Shown here piece after piece: positions 13,626-22,849 of a stretch of 64,000 bases of DNA. The notes beneath the pieces were generated by a model. That model had not been told where the DNA came from. It searched no databases and saw nothing but the letters and a program-made list of their open reading frames with translations. The DNA lies in the NCBI GenBank assembly GCA_037102815.1, contig BTPP01000003.1, forward strand, positions 2,480,001-2,544,000. The letters are read 5' to 3'. Numbering within the stretch: position 1 is the stretch's first letter; each line of letters begins with the position of its first letter. Made by a program: the position numbers and the translations under genes. This stretch comes from Neurospora intermedia. Lineage: Eukaryota; Ascomycota; Sordariomycetes; Sordariales; Sordariaceae.

Positions 13626-16600
13626 ATGGAACCCAGCGGTTCGGATGGGGTCGATGTTCTGGCCAGCCGGGCGAACGGCCGCTTCGCATCTTCTCGTGCT
13701 GGCAACACCCCCTCGCGACGGCCGAGCGTATGGTCTGTCTCAAGATCCAAATCCAAGGACAAGCATGGAGCCTCCGGACAAGGCGACGCTGCCGAATCCC
13801 GTCCTGTTAGCTCTGGGTCGTCCGACTCGAAGCACACCTCACCCGCCATTACAAGAATCCCACGGCCAACCAAGCAGCAACGGTCCTTGCAAAAACGCAC
13901 CCCGTACACCCTCACCGACGCCTACAAACAAGTCGAAGCCGAGGAGGCTGCTCAGAATACCCCAAGTCCGGCCCCCCGGACGTGGCGTACCCGCAGTAGC
14001 TCTTCCACTAGAAACAAACTGCACAAGAACCCCCCCACAGCTTTCCATCGACAGATGTCCAGCTCAGGACATGACGAACCGTTTATGTCAGCCAGTAGCC
14101 CAGGCGCGCTTGTGCGTCCAAGCGATGTTTCTGATAGTGACATAGACGAGAAGCTGCATCAGCACGCCATGGCCCAGGCAGATGCAGAAAAGCCAGCGTC
14201 ACGTGCCAACAGTATCCTATCACGGTCGAAATTTAGGAGTTTCGCCGAGATGGGTAAGGATCTGGCTCGTAAGACGAGCCGGAGCAGCCTTGACTCTCGT
14301 AGTAACTGGCTTTCACGCCGCCTCTCGGGTGTCCGAAACGATGCTAGCAGCGGCATTTCGACACACGAAACTCCCAGCTGGGAACAGATCGGTGACTCCG
14401 CTCTTCTTCAGGCATCTACCGTCGCGCCGGCTGAGCCCGTCACAAGACCCGTCACGATGCCGCCCAATTCCGGTGCCCACTGGAACAAGAACGCGGAAGA
14501 TGATGTAGCCGCCGATGATACTCAGACTTTCGACGGCCTTTTCTCGAATTTGGCCCGCAGCAATTCCAAAATTGACGAGATCCGACTCCTGGAGATGGAG
14601 GCAGCTTCCATGTTTCCTGACGATGAGCGAGGATCCGCAACAGGGCCCAATCAACTGACCAGGGGCCGCAAGTCGAGCCGTACGAACACCAAAATTGAGG
14701 AGTTGCGCGCACGAGAGAGCAGAAGCCTGCTTCGAAAGGCCCCAATCGTTTCGAAACTGGACGGCATTAGCGAGTATGATCCAGAGTACCCGTCCCGACC
14801 CCCTTCAACAGAGCTTGATCGAAAACCGAGCAAAGAATCTGCCCGGACGAGCGCGTCCGGTGAGAGATTGCACATATCAGATGATCTAAGTAAACTCCCG
14901 GTACGCAGAAGCATGTCGAGCGGCAGGAGCCACACACGAGATGGAGACGGGCGAGTGACGCCAGAGGAAGCCCCTACACCGGCATTTGACATAGGGGCAT
15001 CCGCTCTCGTTCCTCACGGCCAGACTGACGCTCGTGACAACTTACTGAAATCCGCTCATGATAAAGAGGGTCAGAACAAGGCTGGTACGGCTCATCGTGA
15101 ATCACATGGCGATCGAAACTCGGAAGAATCTCATTGTCAGTCACAGATACCTGGGGATAATCTCTTGACAAAAGAGGCTCTCCCGAGGGGGGAGGACCAG
15201 TCTGTTAATCAAGGTCGAGAATTGAAAGGTGCAATTAGGCAAAAGAAGCTGGACAGCGCTAAAAGCGAGGTCAGACTGAGTGTCGGTTTCACTGGACTAC
15301 ACAGGGATCTATCAGTTGATACAGCCTCAAGCTGCAGGTCAAACCCAACGCAATCGGAGTCCGATCCCACGGAACGCATCTACGGCGAAATGAGCTTGTT
15401 TGCGCCGATGGAAAATCAATCCGAAAGGGGCTCCCAGCGTGCATTGTCTCCGGACTTCCATGAAGACGATGAATATGAAGCGCCTGGCCAGACGCCTAAA
15501 CCGAATAGAGCCGAAGCTGCGACACAATCTCTCCCAACTGCGCGCGCCTCTACCGGGCCCGCAACCATGGTCAAGATTGAAGATTTGGAGGAACCGCCAC
15601 GGTTCGCGGTCAAACCTATGGATGATTTTTCAGACACAGAAGTCGCTGGCGGTGGAAGCATCCAAGGTCATGACGGTGCCACGCATAGCAAAGCCTCGTC
15701 GCGTGCCCGTGGTCGGAAACGAAATATGTCGCCTCGCAAGATAAAGCACACTCTGTCCGCTAGGGGTGACAGAACGCTTGACCGTACATCATTGGTCCGA
15801 CCGCATCGGCGCTCCAAATCGCTTTCACAATTACACCTTCCCTTGGCCAACTCGGCCAATCCACCAACCGTGAGGGACGATCTGTTTGATATCCATCGAA
15901 CCAACCAAATTGAGGATTCCACCCTGGATGACCTAGCTGATTTACTCGAATCCAAGGATAACGTCCGTGGTCCGGCCTATTCGGCCAGCATCGTACCCAG
16001 GGCTGGTGCCAGAAACGAAACCATGGACGGGGACAATGACATCGAGGTTTACAAGAGAATGAGTGAATCGCTCAAGACAGGCCTACTCGGAATCCGAACT
16101 GCGAAGCAGGGGATTGAGCGCCTGGAAACATCGGTTTTTCACGCTGATGCAAGGGATCCTAGTCACCAACACATTGGAGATGCCAGCCCAATGTGTTCTG
16201 CCTGTCAGGATGACTCCTCCGATGGGCGTACCAAAGTGACTTATGTTCACTTGCCGCTTCCCCAATTGTATCAACGACAGCCCAAGTTCAAGTTCACCTT
16301 GCTTGGGCTCATCCTCTTCCTTGTATCGTTGTGGTACATTGGAGAATCAACCATGTGCTCCATGTACTGCAAAACTCAATACTGCTATCCTGGTAAGCCC
16401 TGTAACTGGTCCCCTGATGATCCGGTATGGGGATACTCTATTCCGGTTAAGCTTGACCAATTGGTTACAGGTGGGAGGGGGAAGGCTTTTGCCAACCGGG
16501 CTACGCTGGACATTACGGACTGGATTGCCGATATGTGGGATGCTGCCACTGGCGCTGACATCACCAAGGTTGATACGTCTCATTACACCTGGGAGCAAAA

Positions 16601-16688
16601 GCGACGCCATCGTAGAAGGCTCTTGAAGAAGGGGTTGGTTAGACCCTCCGGGGAACGAAAGCGTGGCAAAGCCAGACGCGCCAGCTAA
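13626..16688 (+). CDS. Conserved-type fungal single-pass membrane protein with long disordered N-terminus (unknown function)
   Basis: An uninterrupted 1020-codon frame with no intron. The first ~880 residues are low-complexity and rich in Ser, Arg, Asp and Glu, and look disordered. They carry two similar motifs (SNSKIDEIRLLEMEA near 312 and TNTKIEELRARES near 355) and basic SR/SK patches. A hydrophobic stretch at about 889-908 (FTLLGLILFLVSLWYIGEST) is the only membrane segment. After it comes a Cys-rich segment (CSMYCKTQYCYPGKPC) and a compact C-terminus ending in a very basic tail (QKRRHRRRLLKKGL). This architecture suggests a tail-proximal membrane anchor on a large cytosolic or nucleoplasmic region; nuclear-envelope or ER residence is only a guess. 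I do not recognise a named family. The start ATG at 13,626 is the first in frame, in the context GCAAGATGG. It is convergent with the next gene. Confidence 0.85.
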   Translation: MEPSGSDGVDVLASRANGRFASSRAGNTPSRRPSVWSVSRSKSKDKHGASGQGDAAESRPVSSGSSDSKHTSPAITRIPRPTKQQRSLQKRTPYTLTDAYKQVEAEEAAQNTPSPAPRTWRTRSSSSTRNKLHKNPPTAFHRQMSSSGHDEPFMSASSPGALVRPSDVSDSDIDEKLHQHAMAQADAEKPASRANSILSRSKFRSFAEMGKDLARKTSRSSLDSRSNWLSRRLSGVRNDASSGISTHETPSWEQIGDSALLQASTVAPAEPVTRPVTMPPNSGAHWNKNAEDDVAADDTQTFDGLFSNLARSNSKIDEIRLLEMEAASMFPDDERGSATGPNQLTRGRKSSRTNTKIEELRARESRSLLRKAPIVSKLDGISEYDPEYPSRPPSTELDRKPSKESARTSASGERLHISDDLSKLPVRRSMSSGRSHTRDGDGRVTPEEAPTPAFDIGASALVPHGQTDARDNLLKSAHDKEGQNKAGTAHRESHGDRNSEESHCQSQIPGDNLLTKEALPRGEDQSVNQGRELKGAIRQKKLDSAKSEVRLSVGFTGLHRDLSVDTASSCRSNPTQSESDPTERIYGEMSLFAPMENQSERGSQRALSPDFHEDDEYEAPGQTPKPNRAEAATQSLPTARASTGPATMVKIEDLEEPPRFAVKPMDDFSDTEVAGGGSIQGHDGATHSKASSRARGRKRNMSPRKIKHTLSARGDRTLDRTSLVRPHRRSKSLSQLHLPLANSANPPTVRDDLFDIHRTNQIEDSTLDDLADLLESKDNVRGPAYSASIVPRAGARNETMDGDNDIEVYKRMSESLKTGLLGIRTAKQGIERLETSVFHADARDPSHQHIGDASPMCSACQDDSSDGRTKVTYVHLPLPQLYQRQPKFKFTLLGLILFLVSLWYIGESTMCSMYCKTQYCYPGKPCNWSPDDPVWGYSIPVKLDQLVTGGRGKAFANRATLDITDWIADMWDAATGADITKVDTSHYTWEQKRRHRRRLLKKGLVRPSGERKRGKARRAS

Positions 16689-17404
16689 GGTGTTGTGACG
16701 ATATTGGGAAGTATAGATGGAATTGATTTAGGGGAAGGTTGGTACATTTATCCCACGAGTCTTTCAAGTTGCCCGAATGATTTGCTTTCAGGTCGTCAAC
16801 CGTACGAGGTCGTATGGGATAAGCTTGCTGGTCGATCGCGGCTTTGAGCCCTACTTCTCCTTATATAGAGCCCATTTTCGCATCTTGAAGGACAAGGACC
16901 ACGAGAAGGCTTAACAGGAAGCCAGTGATGGATTGGATTGCTCTGTTGAAAAGGTTATGTTGCTACACCAGCACAGGTAGGTGTGATGGTTAACTGGACC
17001 CTTTCTATCTGTGGAGGGTGCTGGCCGACATTTAATAAGTGATGATGAGATGAGTAATGTAGCGCTTTTCCCCTTTTTGCTATTTGAATGCGCTCAAGTT
17101 CTTGCTGTGTTGGTTTTCATGGCTCTCAACCATGCAGACAGACGAGAGATATCGTTTTCCCCGAACCAGCATATATCTAATACATTGGCACACTGGATAC
17201 ATAGCAATGGTAAGGAACGCGATGCTGCACGGGCGCGAGTAAGCAGTGGCGCCGAGAAGAACAATAGTTGCTGTGCTAGGCCAAGCCTGCAACCAGCGTC
17301 CAAGACAACTGAGACGACTTTTGGAGAACGTGGTCACCGCTGGGCAGCGGACGCCTGAACACTGCCTTTTTCTCCTACCCCTCAATGCCAAGATCGCGCC
17401 GGTA
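16689..17404. other. Convergent intergenic region
   Basis: 3' flanks of the membrane protein gene and the nucleotidyltransferase-like gene. No ORF, RNA gene or repeat is recognised. Confidence 0.5.
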
Positions 17405-18750
17405 TTATTGCGATTGGATTGCAGTCCCGTGGGCATTCTTGAGCTTTTTCGATTGCAGCCCTGCATAATACGCATCGCTGTATTTCTTGAAAGCAACTTT
17501 GCCTATGGCCTCCCAGTTTTCCTCCACAAAGGCCCGCGTCATATCCTTGTCGTAAAAGCCTTCGTCATCGCGGAGTGAAATGGGTCTCAGCCAGCCAAGT
17601 TCTCTGTTATCCTCCATGATAATCTTCTTGATAGCACTCAACAGGCTGCCTCTATATTGGGGGTCGAGGTCGTTTGGAATTGCGGCTTTGATCAGGTTCT
17701 TTACGGCCTCGGGCTCTTTTTTCAGCCGCCAGTCCTTTAATTGGGCCCAGTAAATGGGCTCAACGTTGAAGGCCCGGAAGGCTTCATCTCGAACGTGGAC
17801 CCGGAGGTCATTGATACCGGACACACTTTGGCATTGTTGTTCAAACCGGCCATCAGCTCGAAGGCGAGGAAGAAAGTCGTAGAACCACTTCCGGAAGATG
17901 GGGCGGGTCTTCAAGTTCCTTTTTGTGCTGCTGTTATCCTGAGGAAGACCGGATGAGGATTCGTTGACGGTGAAAAAGCGGCAGGTGGCAATGTAGTTGA
18001 ACATTGCGTCAACCGTGAGAAACGGCTCGGACCAATATCCTTCCACCTGCATTCCAAGAAAATGCAGTACTTCAACGGGATCGGTAGTTAGTAGCACCCT
18101 GGACTTTTTTCGGTCGAGCTTCTCAATCTCGGGAATCCGAAGCCAAAGGCCTCCATCGTCAGCAGTCAGACCAAAAGGGCGGATCATGGACCCTAAAAGA
18201 GTCCACGCATCGCTATGTGCGCTTTTGAAGAGTGCCTGGCCACCAATAGGACATTGTCAGCGCTTCTCTTGTACTATAGGTGCTTCCAATCTCATCATGA
18301 GGGCTGAGGTCCTGAGGTCAAGCATACCCAAAACATTTGGTCCATGTTCTTACAGATGCAGATATCGACCTGGATGTATCGTTGCCTGTCCTCTCCAAGC
18401 TGGGGTTCGTGTTTGGGCCAGGGGATAGCAAGGTGTATCGAATTATTACATGGCTTGACTATGGAGCGCTCCGCGTTCAAGGCTGCCTTGATGTCGGCCG
18501 CAAGCTCCTCCACTCCTCTGGGAACACAGCGCCGGGGAGATGTTGGAAAGACGAGACGGGTCTCCATGGCCACGAGGATGTCGAGGTCTCCATAGTCCTC
18601 TTTCTCGGGGCCCTCGATGGGTCCGGCGACGCACACAAACATGGTGCGTAGGGCAGCGTGGCATGCGGCTTTGACATGATGGTAGATATGGGGCGGCATG
18701 CGTGGAGTGTGTAGAGGGTCGTCACCCGAGGAGAACATTAAGCCACCCAT
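17405..18750 (-). CDS. Nucleotidyltransferase-fold-like protein, two exons
   Basis: Exon 1 is 18,328-18,750 and exon 2 is 17,405-18,235. A 92-bp intron (18,236-18,327) with donor GTATGC, branch GCTGAC and acceptor CAG joins them in phase 0, reading FWALFKSAHSDAWTLLG across the junction. The product is 416 aa. Near residue 42 the segment CVAGPIEGPEKEDYGDLDIL ends in a DxD followed by hydrophobics, resembling the metal-binding loop of pol-beta-type nucleotidyltransferases, although the upstream Gly-Ser helix is not canonical. The remainder (TVDAMFNYIATCRFF, RKWFYDFLPRLRADGRF) is probably helical. Function is unknown; a standalone fungal NTase of unknown substrate is the best guess. The start was chosen at the first Met of exon 1. 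It diverges from LSM6 across about 1 kb. Confidence 0.75.
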
Positions 18751-19800
18751 GTCGCAACGATTTGAGCTATTCGATCGTGAATACCGGAAAAGAAAAGCTT
18801 GAAGCTACTGAGCAGAAGTCGATGATGGATCTTGAGAAGGCTTGTTAAGTAGCTAATGGATCAACAAAATATTCCGAGTACGAGATATGCGAGGCATAAT
18901 ACATAGGTAAGCCGGCGCCAGTGAAGCGCAAAGCTACCAGGGTTGCCTTCATCCAAACAAGATAAGACTAGGTGCGTTCAACGTATAGATGGAATGGGCT
19001 CGATTGGCCTCGGCCCGTGAGGGATACTACTAAACCGACTGAAATTCAAATTGGAAGCTGAGCGGTGCCCGTTTGCCCAGGTTTCCACCTGGTCGGCAAC
19101 CATTCGCCTTCACCATCGTCATCGCTCTTGCAGCTATTCCTGAGCCCTCAGGTTCAAGATATATCGGCATCTTGTACTCGTCGCCCCTGCCATCAGATTC
19201 CCGAGAACTAATTGCGAAACAATTGCCAAGAAGTGAGATGATATCAATGACAGGATGGGCGGGAACATGGTAGCGGTTCGTTTCCATCGCTCGTTTATTC
19301 TCCTAAACCATGTATGCACTATGCGAAGGTTCTGTGGAAACGCCGAGCGCTGTCACGGTGGTGGCAGTGCCTATACTAGTGTCGTAGGTACATACGTATG
19401 TCAAAGCTCCCTCTAGGCGCTGCGGGCCGCCTGCAGGGCTTTTGCCTAGCGAGCCTAGGTGCAGTACGGGCCTCACGAACGTTGCCCGTTAACATTGAAT
19501 ACCGAGCAAGCCCTGATAACCTAACGTGCAAGAGCACCAACAATCGTCAAAAGAAGTAGGTACCTCTCAAACAACAAACATTCCTCTTTTCGACATCATC
19601 ACTCCCTCACCTCACTCTCCCGCCTCAACGAGTACAGTCGCTCTCATCACTACTCAGTTACTCGCTCAAATAAAGTCAGTCCCCTACCCAGCGCATCCAA
19701 GTCTAGAGACGTCGCTCACACTCCAAAGTTGTCCCACCGCTTGATATTCCACCTGCTGACACCTCTCCCAGCCGAGTTCCATCACACCAATCGATCAATT
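18751..19800. other. Divergent intergenic region (NTase-like / LSM6 promoters)
   Basis: About 1 kb. The LSM6-proximal 250 bp are CT/CA-rich, as usual for a fungal 5' UTR. Small ORFs on both strands at 19,030-19,290 overlap each other and have no recognisable content. Confidence 0.45.
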
Positions 19801-20155
19801 ATGGAGAACGGAGCCACGTCTCAGAGTGAGGGTAAAGACCCCTCGGGTTTCCTCGGCGAAATCATCGGCAATCCCGTCACTGTCAAACTGAATTCCGGCG
19901 TGGTCTACAAGGGTTAGTAATAGCTTTCACCTCGTCATTTGCTGTCAAACTACTGTTGTCTTGCAACTTCTTTTCTCTCGGCAGACAAATGCGGAAACTA
20001 ACAGGACGCCTGGGCTGTGGCACTGGGTGGTGTAGGTGAACTGCAATCCGTCGACGGTTACATGAACATTGCCCTGGAAAAAACAGAGGAATTCATCAAC
20101 GGTGTGAAGAGGCGGAGCTACGGTGATGCGTTTGTCCGCGGTAACAACGGTGCAG

Positions 20156-20188
<33 letters not shown>

Positions 20189-20294
20189 TCTTCTTTCTCC
20201 TCCCCCTTTTTCTTTCTTTCTTTCTTCTTCTCTTTTCTACAATGCCAGAGTAGCGTCTAATTCTTCTATAGTCATGTATATATCTGCGGATTAA
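19801..20294 (+). CDS. LSM6: U6 snRNA-associated Sm-like protein LSm6, three exons
   Basis: Exons are 19,801-19,912, 20,036-20,149 and 20,272-20,294, giving an 82-aa product. Intron 1 (123 bp) has donor GTTAGT, branch CTAAC and acceptor TAG; intron 2 (122 bp) has donor GTGCAG and acceptor TATAG. The spliced protein carries the Sm1 motif (VTVKLNSGVVYKGELQSVDG), YMNIALEKTEE and the Sm2 motif ending YGDAFVRGNN-VMYIS, all diagnostic of LSm6. The protein joins the Lsm1-7 ring (cytoplasmic mRNA decapping and decay) and the Lsm2-8 ring (U6 snRNA 3' end, spliceosome). The last exon codes only seven residues plus stop and is easily missed. Intron 2 contains an unbroken run of 30 C. An in-frame ATG at 19,729 would add 24 residues, but homology supports 19,801. 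Confidence 0.95.
20157..20186 (+). repeat. C30 homopolymer inside LSM6 intron 2
   Basis: Thirty consecutive C starting seven bases after the donor, followed by a CT-rich tract to about 20,238. Length is probably polymorphic or sequencing-sensitive. Confidence 0.95.
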
Positions 20295-20911
20295 GGCGGC
20301 ATTCCAAGCACAGTTGTGTGAGGGGAAGAAGCTATGATGGGACGTGAGCAAGCATTCATCGATGTTGGTACTAGGGAACACACGTGCTTGAAGTCCAGCC
20401 GGCTCAAGAGTCAGACTTTCAGCTGTTCCTCCGTGCTCAGGTCAACAAAACAAACTGATCAATCTCACGTGCAGCAGGGGCAACCGCTCACTCAACAATG
20501 GGGCCACGTTTGTCATCACATCACCAAGTACGAACTGGGGTAGTTGTGTCCAAGAACGCAACTTTTATTATGAAGGATCCTCTGTATTACATTGCCTGTT
20601 TGAGTCAACTGCCGACGCTGGAAGCTGATGATCCGCAAACTCGCCCAGCGCCTTGCTCATCCTGCAAATCTGTCTCGAATAGTAAGATCCGCCAATTATC
20701 CCCAACTGCAATGCCAACAAGCAAACAGACCATGACAACAATACTCATTCGTGTTCGTTCACAGCCGTGCTCCAAATCAACCAAACCAGGCCGTCATACC
20801 AATGCGATGCTAAATGAAGTGAATGCTCCGTTGTAATGCTGTTAACACACCGACTCTCCTTCCAAGATTTCTTCCGAACCTTATCACAGACAAGAAGACC
20901 GTTCATCGTGT
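20295..20911. other. Convergent intergenic region LSM6 / hsp30
   Basis: 3' UTR sequence of both genes. No further gene is recognised. Confidence 0.5.
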
Positions 20912-21598
20912 TTAGTTAATAGCAATGCGAATGGTTTCGTGCTTCTTGGCCTTGGGAACCGTGATGGTGAGGATGCCGTTGTTGAGAGAGGCGCTGACTG
21001 CGTTTTGGTCGACACGACCGGGGAAGCTGAAAGTCCGCGAGAACTCGCCAATGGAGCGCTCAGAGACCCAGTACTTTTCGGCTGGCGCCTTTGGCTTTTC
21101 CTCAGTGGTGGGTGCGCTTGCGCGTTGGGCGACTTGCTGATTGTTCTGGTTGTTGGCGCCGGTAGCAGTGGTGGCAACCGAGCGGTTGTCCTCGTCGACG
21201 TCGTCTTCAACGGTGGCGTGGTGAGCAGCAGGGCTATGCGGCTCGCTCTTTTCTGTGAGGACGCCAGCAACCTGTGCGAAAGGGGTGCCGGCAGTGTAGT
21301 TGCGCTCAACACGGCCCCGGATCACAATGGTCTGAGGGTCGGTGAACTCGATTTGCACATTGTCACGATCAATGCCGGGAAGCTCGCCGTGTAGCTCGTA
21401 TGTCTGCTCGGTCTCGCGGACATCGAACTTGGGACTGAAGGTGCGGGTGGGCTGGGTATGACGACGGCTGCCGGTCTCTGGGGCGCTGCCTTGAACCTCG
21501 CGAGTGTAAGTATCAAAGTCATCGAGAAGGCGAAAGAGGTTGGTGAAGCTCGGGTCAGAGCCGTAGGAGCCGTAGAAGCCACGAGGGAAGAGCGCCAT
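20912..21598 (-). CDS. hsp30: Small heat shock protein Hsp30 (Hsp20 / alpha-crystallin family)
   Basis: A single-exon 228-aa protein starting MALFPRGFYGSYGSDPSFTN. The alpha-crystallin domain runs from about residue 55 (FSPKFDVRETEQTYELHGEL) to 100, then is interrupted by an acidic, Gln/Asn- and Ala-rich insertion (about 101-172). It resumes at 176-217 (YWVSERSIGEFSRTFSFPG, NNGILTITVPK). That split domain is typical of filamentous-fungal Hsp30. It is an ATP-independent chaperone that holds unfolding proteins under heat stress in the cytosol. Three heat-shock-element-like palindromes and a TATA box lie upstream, so heat-shock-factor control is likely. It is convergent with LSM6. Confidence 0.95.
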   Translation of the reverse strand: MALFPRGFYGSYGSDPSFTNLFRLLDDFDTYTREVQGSAPETGSRRHTQPTRTFSPKFDVRETEQTYELHGELPGIDRDNVQIEFTDPQTIVIRGRVERNYTAGTPFAQVAGVLTEKSEPHSPAAHHATVEDDVDEDNRSVATTATGANNQNNQQVAQRASAPTTEEKPKAPAEKYWVSERSIGEFSRTFSFPGRVDQNAVSASLNNGILTITVPKAKKHETIRIAIN

Positions 21599-21764
21599 TT
21601 TTGACTTTAGGTGTGTAAAAAGAGTGGCGAAGGAGGTATTTGTGCGTTTGCTGAGTGTAGTAGATGCCGTTGAGAGTGTTCAGAGTGATTACTTGGCTTG
21701 CTGGATGATCTTGATCTGCTGAACAGAGAATCAAGAATATGAAAAGGGAGACATCAGACTCAGA

Positions 21765-21770
21765 TTTATA
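21765..21770 (-). promoter_or_regulatory. TATA box of hsp30
   Basis: TATAAA on the minus strand, about 165 bp upstream of the hsp30 start codon, between the start and the heat-shock-like elements. Confidence 0.55.
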
Positions 21771-21840
21771 TTTGAGTGGGAGCATTGTTTGCTTCACAAA
21801 TTACCTTGTCTTCCACCTGTGATGCTCTCATTCTCCTACC

Positions 21841-21900
21841 TTCGCGAAGGACGAAGAAGGTGGAAGGAGCATATGATGCAGATGCCAGGTCATTCTAGAA
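21841..21900 (-). promoter_or_regulatory. Heat shock elements of hsp30 (TTCGCGAA and TTCTAGAA)
   Basis: Two perfect TTCnnGAA palindromes, at 21,841-21,848 and 21,893-21,900, lie 243-302 bp upstream of the start. Extra GAA units sit between them. The inverted nGAAn arrangement is the known binding site of fungal heat shock factor. Confidence 0.65.
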
Positions 21901-22578
21901 TGGCCACTGTAATTCACTGGAGTTCTCTTGGGGGGAGTCGCGCTTCTGTGGGACACAATCGTCAGAAAATATGCGATGTAGGCGAGCAAGCTGCTTGACA
22001 AATGAGGCTATTCCCAAGCGCGCGTACCAGACGGTGTGAGGCCAATCGCACGCTTCGGGAGCAGCCTAGAAAGTTCCACACTGCACTGCACCCGCTTCAG
22101 TCTGGCTGAGTCAGTTGCGTGCGTCTGTGCACGGACCAACCGGTGGTCGCAGTTTCTCTTTTTTCTTTTTCTTTTTTTGGTAAATTTCACGCCGAGGTAG
22201 AGGGAACATTTCCTTCAGACTATTCCAACATTTCATCACAGAAGCAATCGCGGCAAATCATACTACAATCCAAAACTTACTAAGTAGCTTGTTTTGATAG
22301 CTTGGTACTGCTAGTTTCCTGGATGAGACTGATCATGAACTTCCTATAACCTTGTAAGAAAAAAGTTAACAGTAGCTGTATAAGATCCAAAGAGCATTCA
22401 AGAAGGTTCCAGGTGATAAATGTATTGAATCCCGTTTTGATCAATAAAGAGAAATGGAAAAACCTTTAAAAGAAAAACTTGATGAAATAAACACTTGGCA
22501 TTGGACTATACCTGTGTTGTGGCCAGCCGTGGGCCAGTTCGCTATGTACTCATTACGTCTATAAAACCGACCGTCGAC
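21901..22578. other. hsp30 far upstream region up to transposon block
   Basis: No gene is seen. A pyrimidine-rich tract lies at 22,155-22,178. Composition becomes AT-rich from about 22,200, and the transposon insertion site is at 22,579. Confidence 0.45.
22069..22076 (-). promoter_or_regulatory. Possible distal heat shock element (GAAAGTTC)
   Basis: A GAAnnTTC dyad about 470 bp upstream of hsp30. Only two half-sites are present, so chance occurrence cannot be excluded. Confidence 0.35.
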
Positions 22579-22583
22579 CAGAC
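22579..22583. repeat. Target site duplication CAGAC (left) of element A
   Basis: Matches CAGAC at 39,912-39,916 exactly, immediately outside both LTRs. Confidence 0.8.
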
Positions 22584-22816
22584 TATCACGGGGCAAAGGC
22601 ACCGTTAGGGGTAAGCTACGATATTCGTTATTGTACGAAGGAAGCAAGAAGAGAGTGTACGCCAGCCCGGTCTTATAAGTAGGGTTATATAGCCCGGTAG
22701 AGTAGGTCACACAGAGCCTCAATACCCGGGCTAACACTAGTGCTATAGCAAGGCTCAAAGTACATAATTTGCTCTACTATAGCCTAGTATAAGGTATATA
22801 ATTTAGCCCTATAATA
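22584..22816 (-). repeat. LTR of element A (3' LTR)
   Basis: 233 bp, paired with 39,679-39,911. It shows more C-to-T and G-to-A change than its partner, especially in the last 70 bp. Confidence 0.9.
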
Positions 22817-22849
22817 CTACCTCCCTCTAAAATGCCCCCGCTATTAAAA

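Noticed and set aside
13382-15955. Several overlapping open frames on both strands within the 13,626 gene
   Set aside because: Shadows of the 1020-codon frame, with no recognisable domains.
20118-20381. Open frames with polyPro and polyGly over the LSM6 3' end
   Set aside because: Produced by reading through the C30 run in intron 2; the LSM6 exon structure explains the region.
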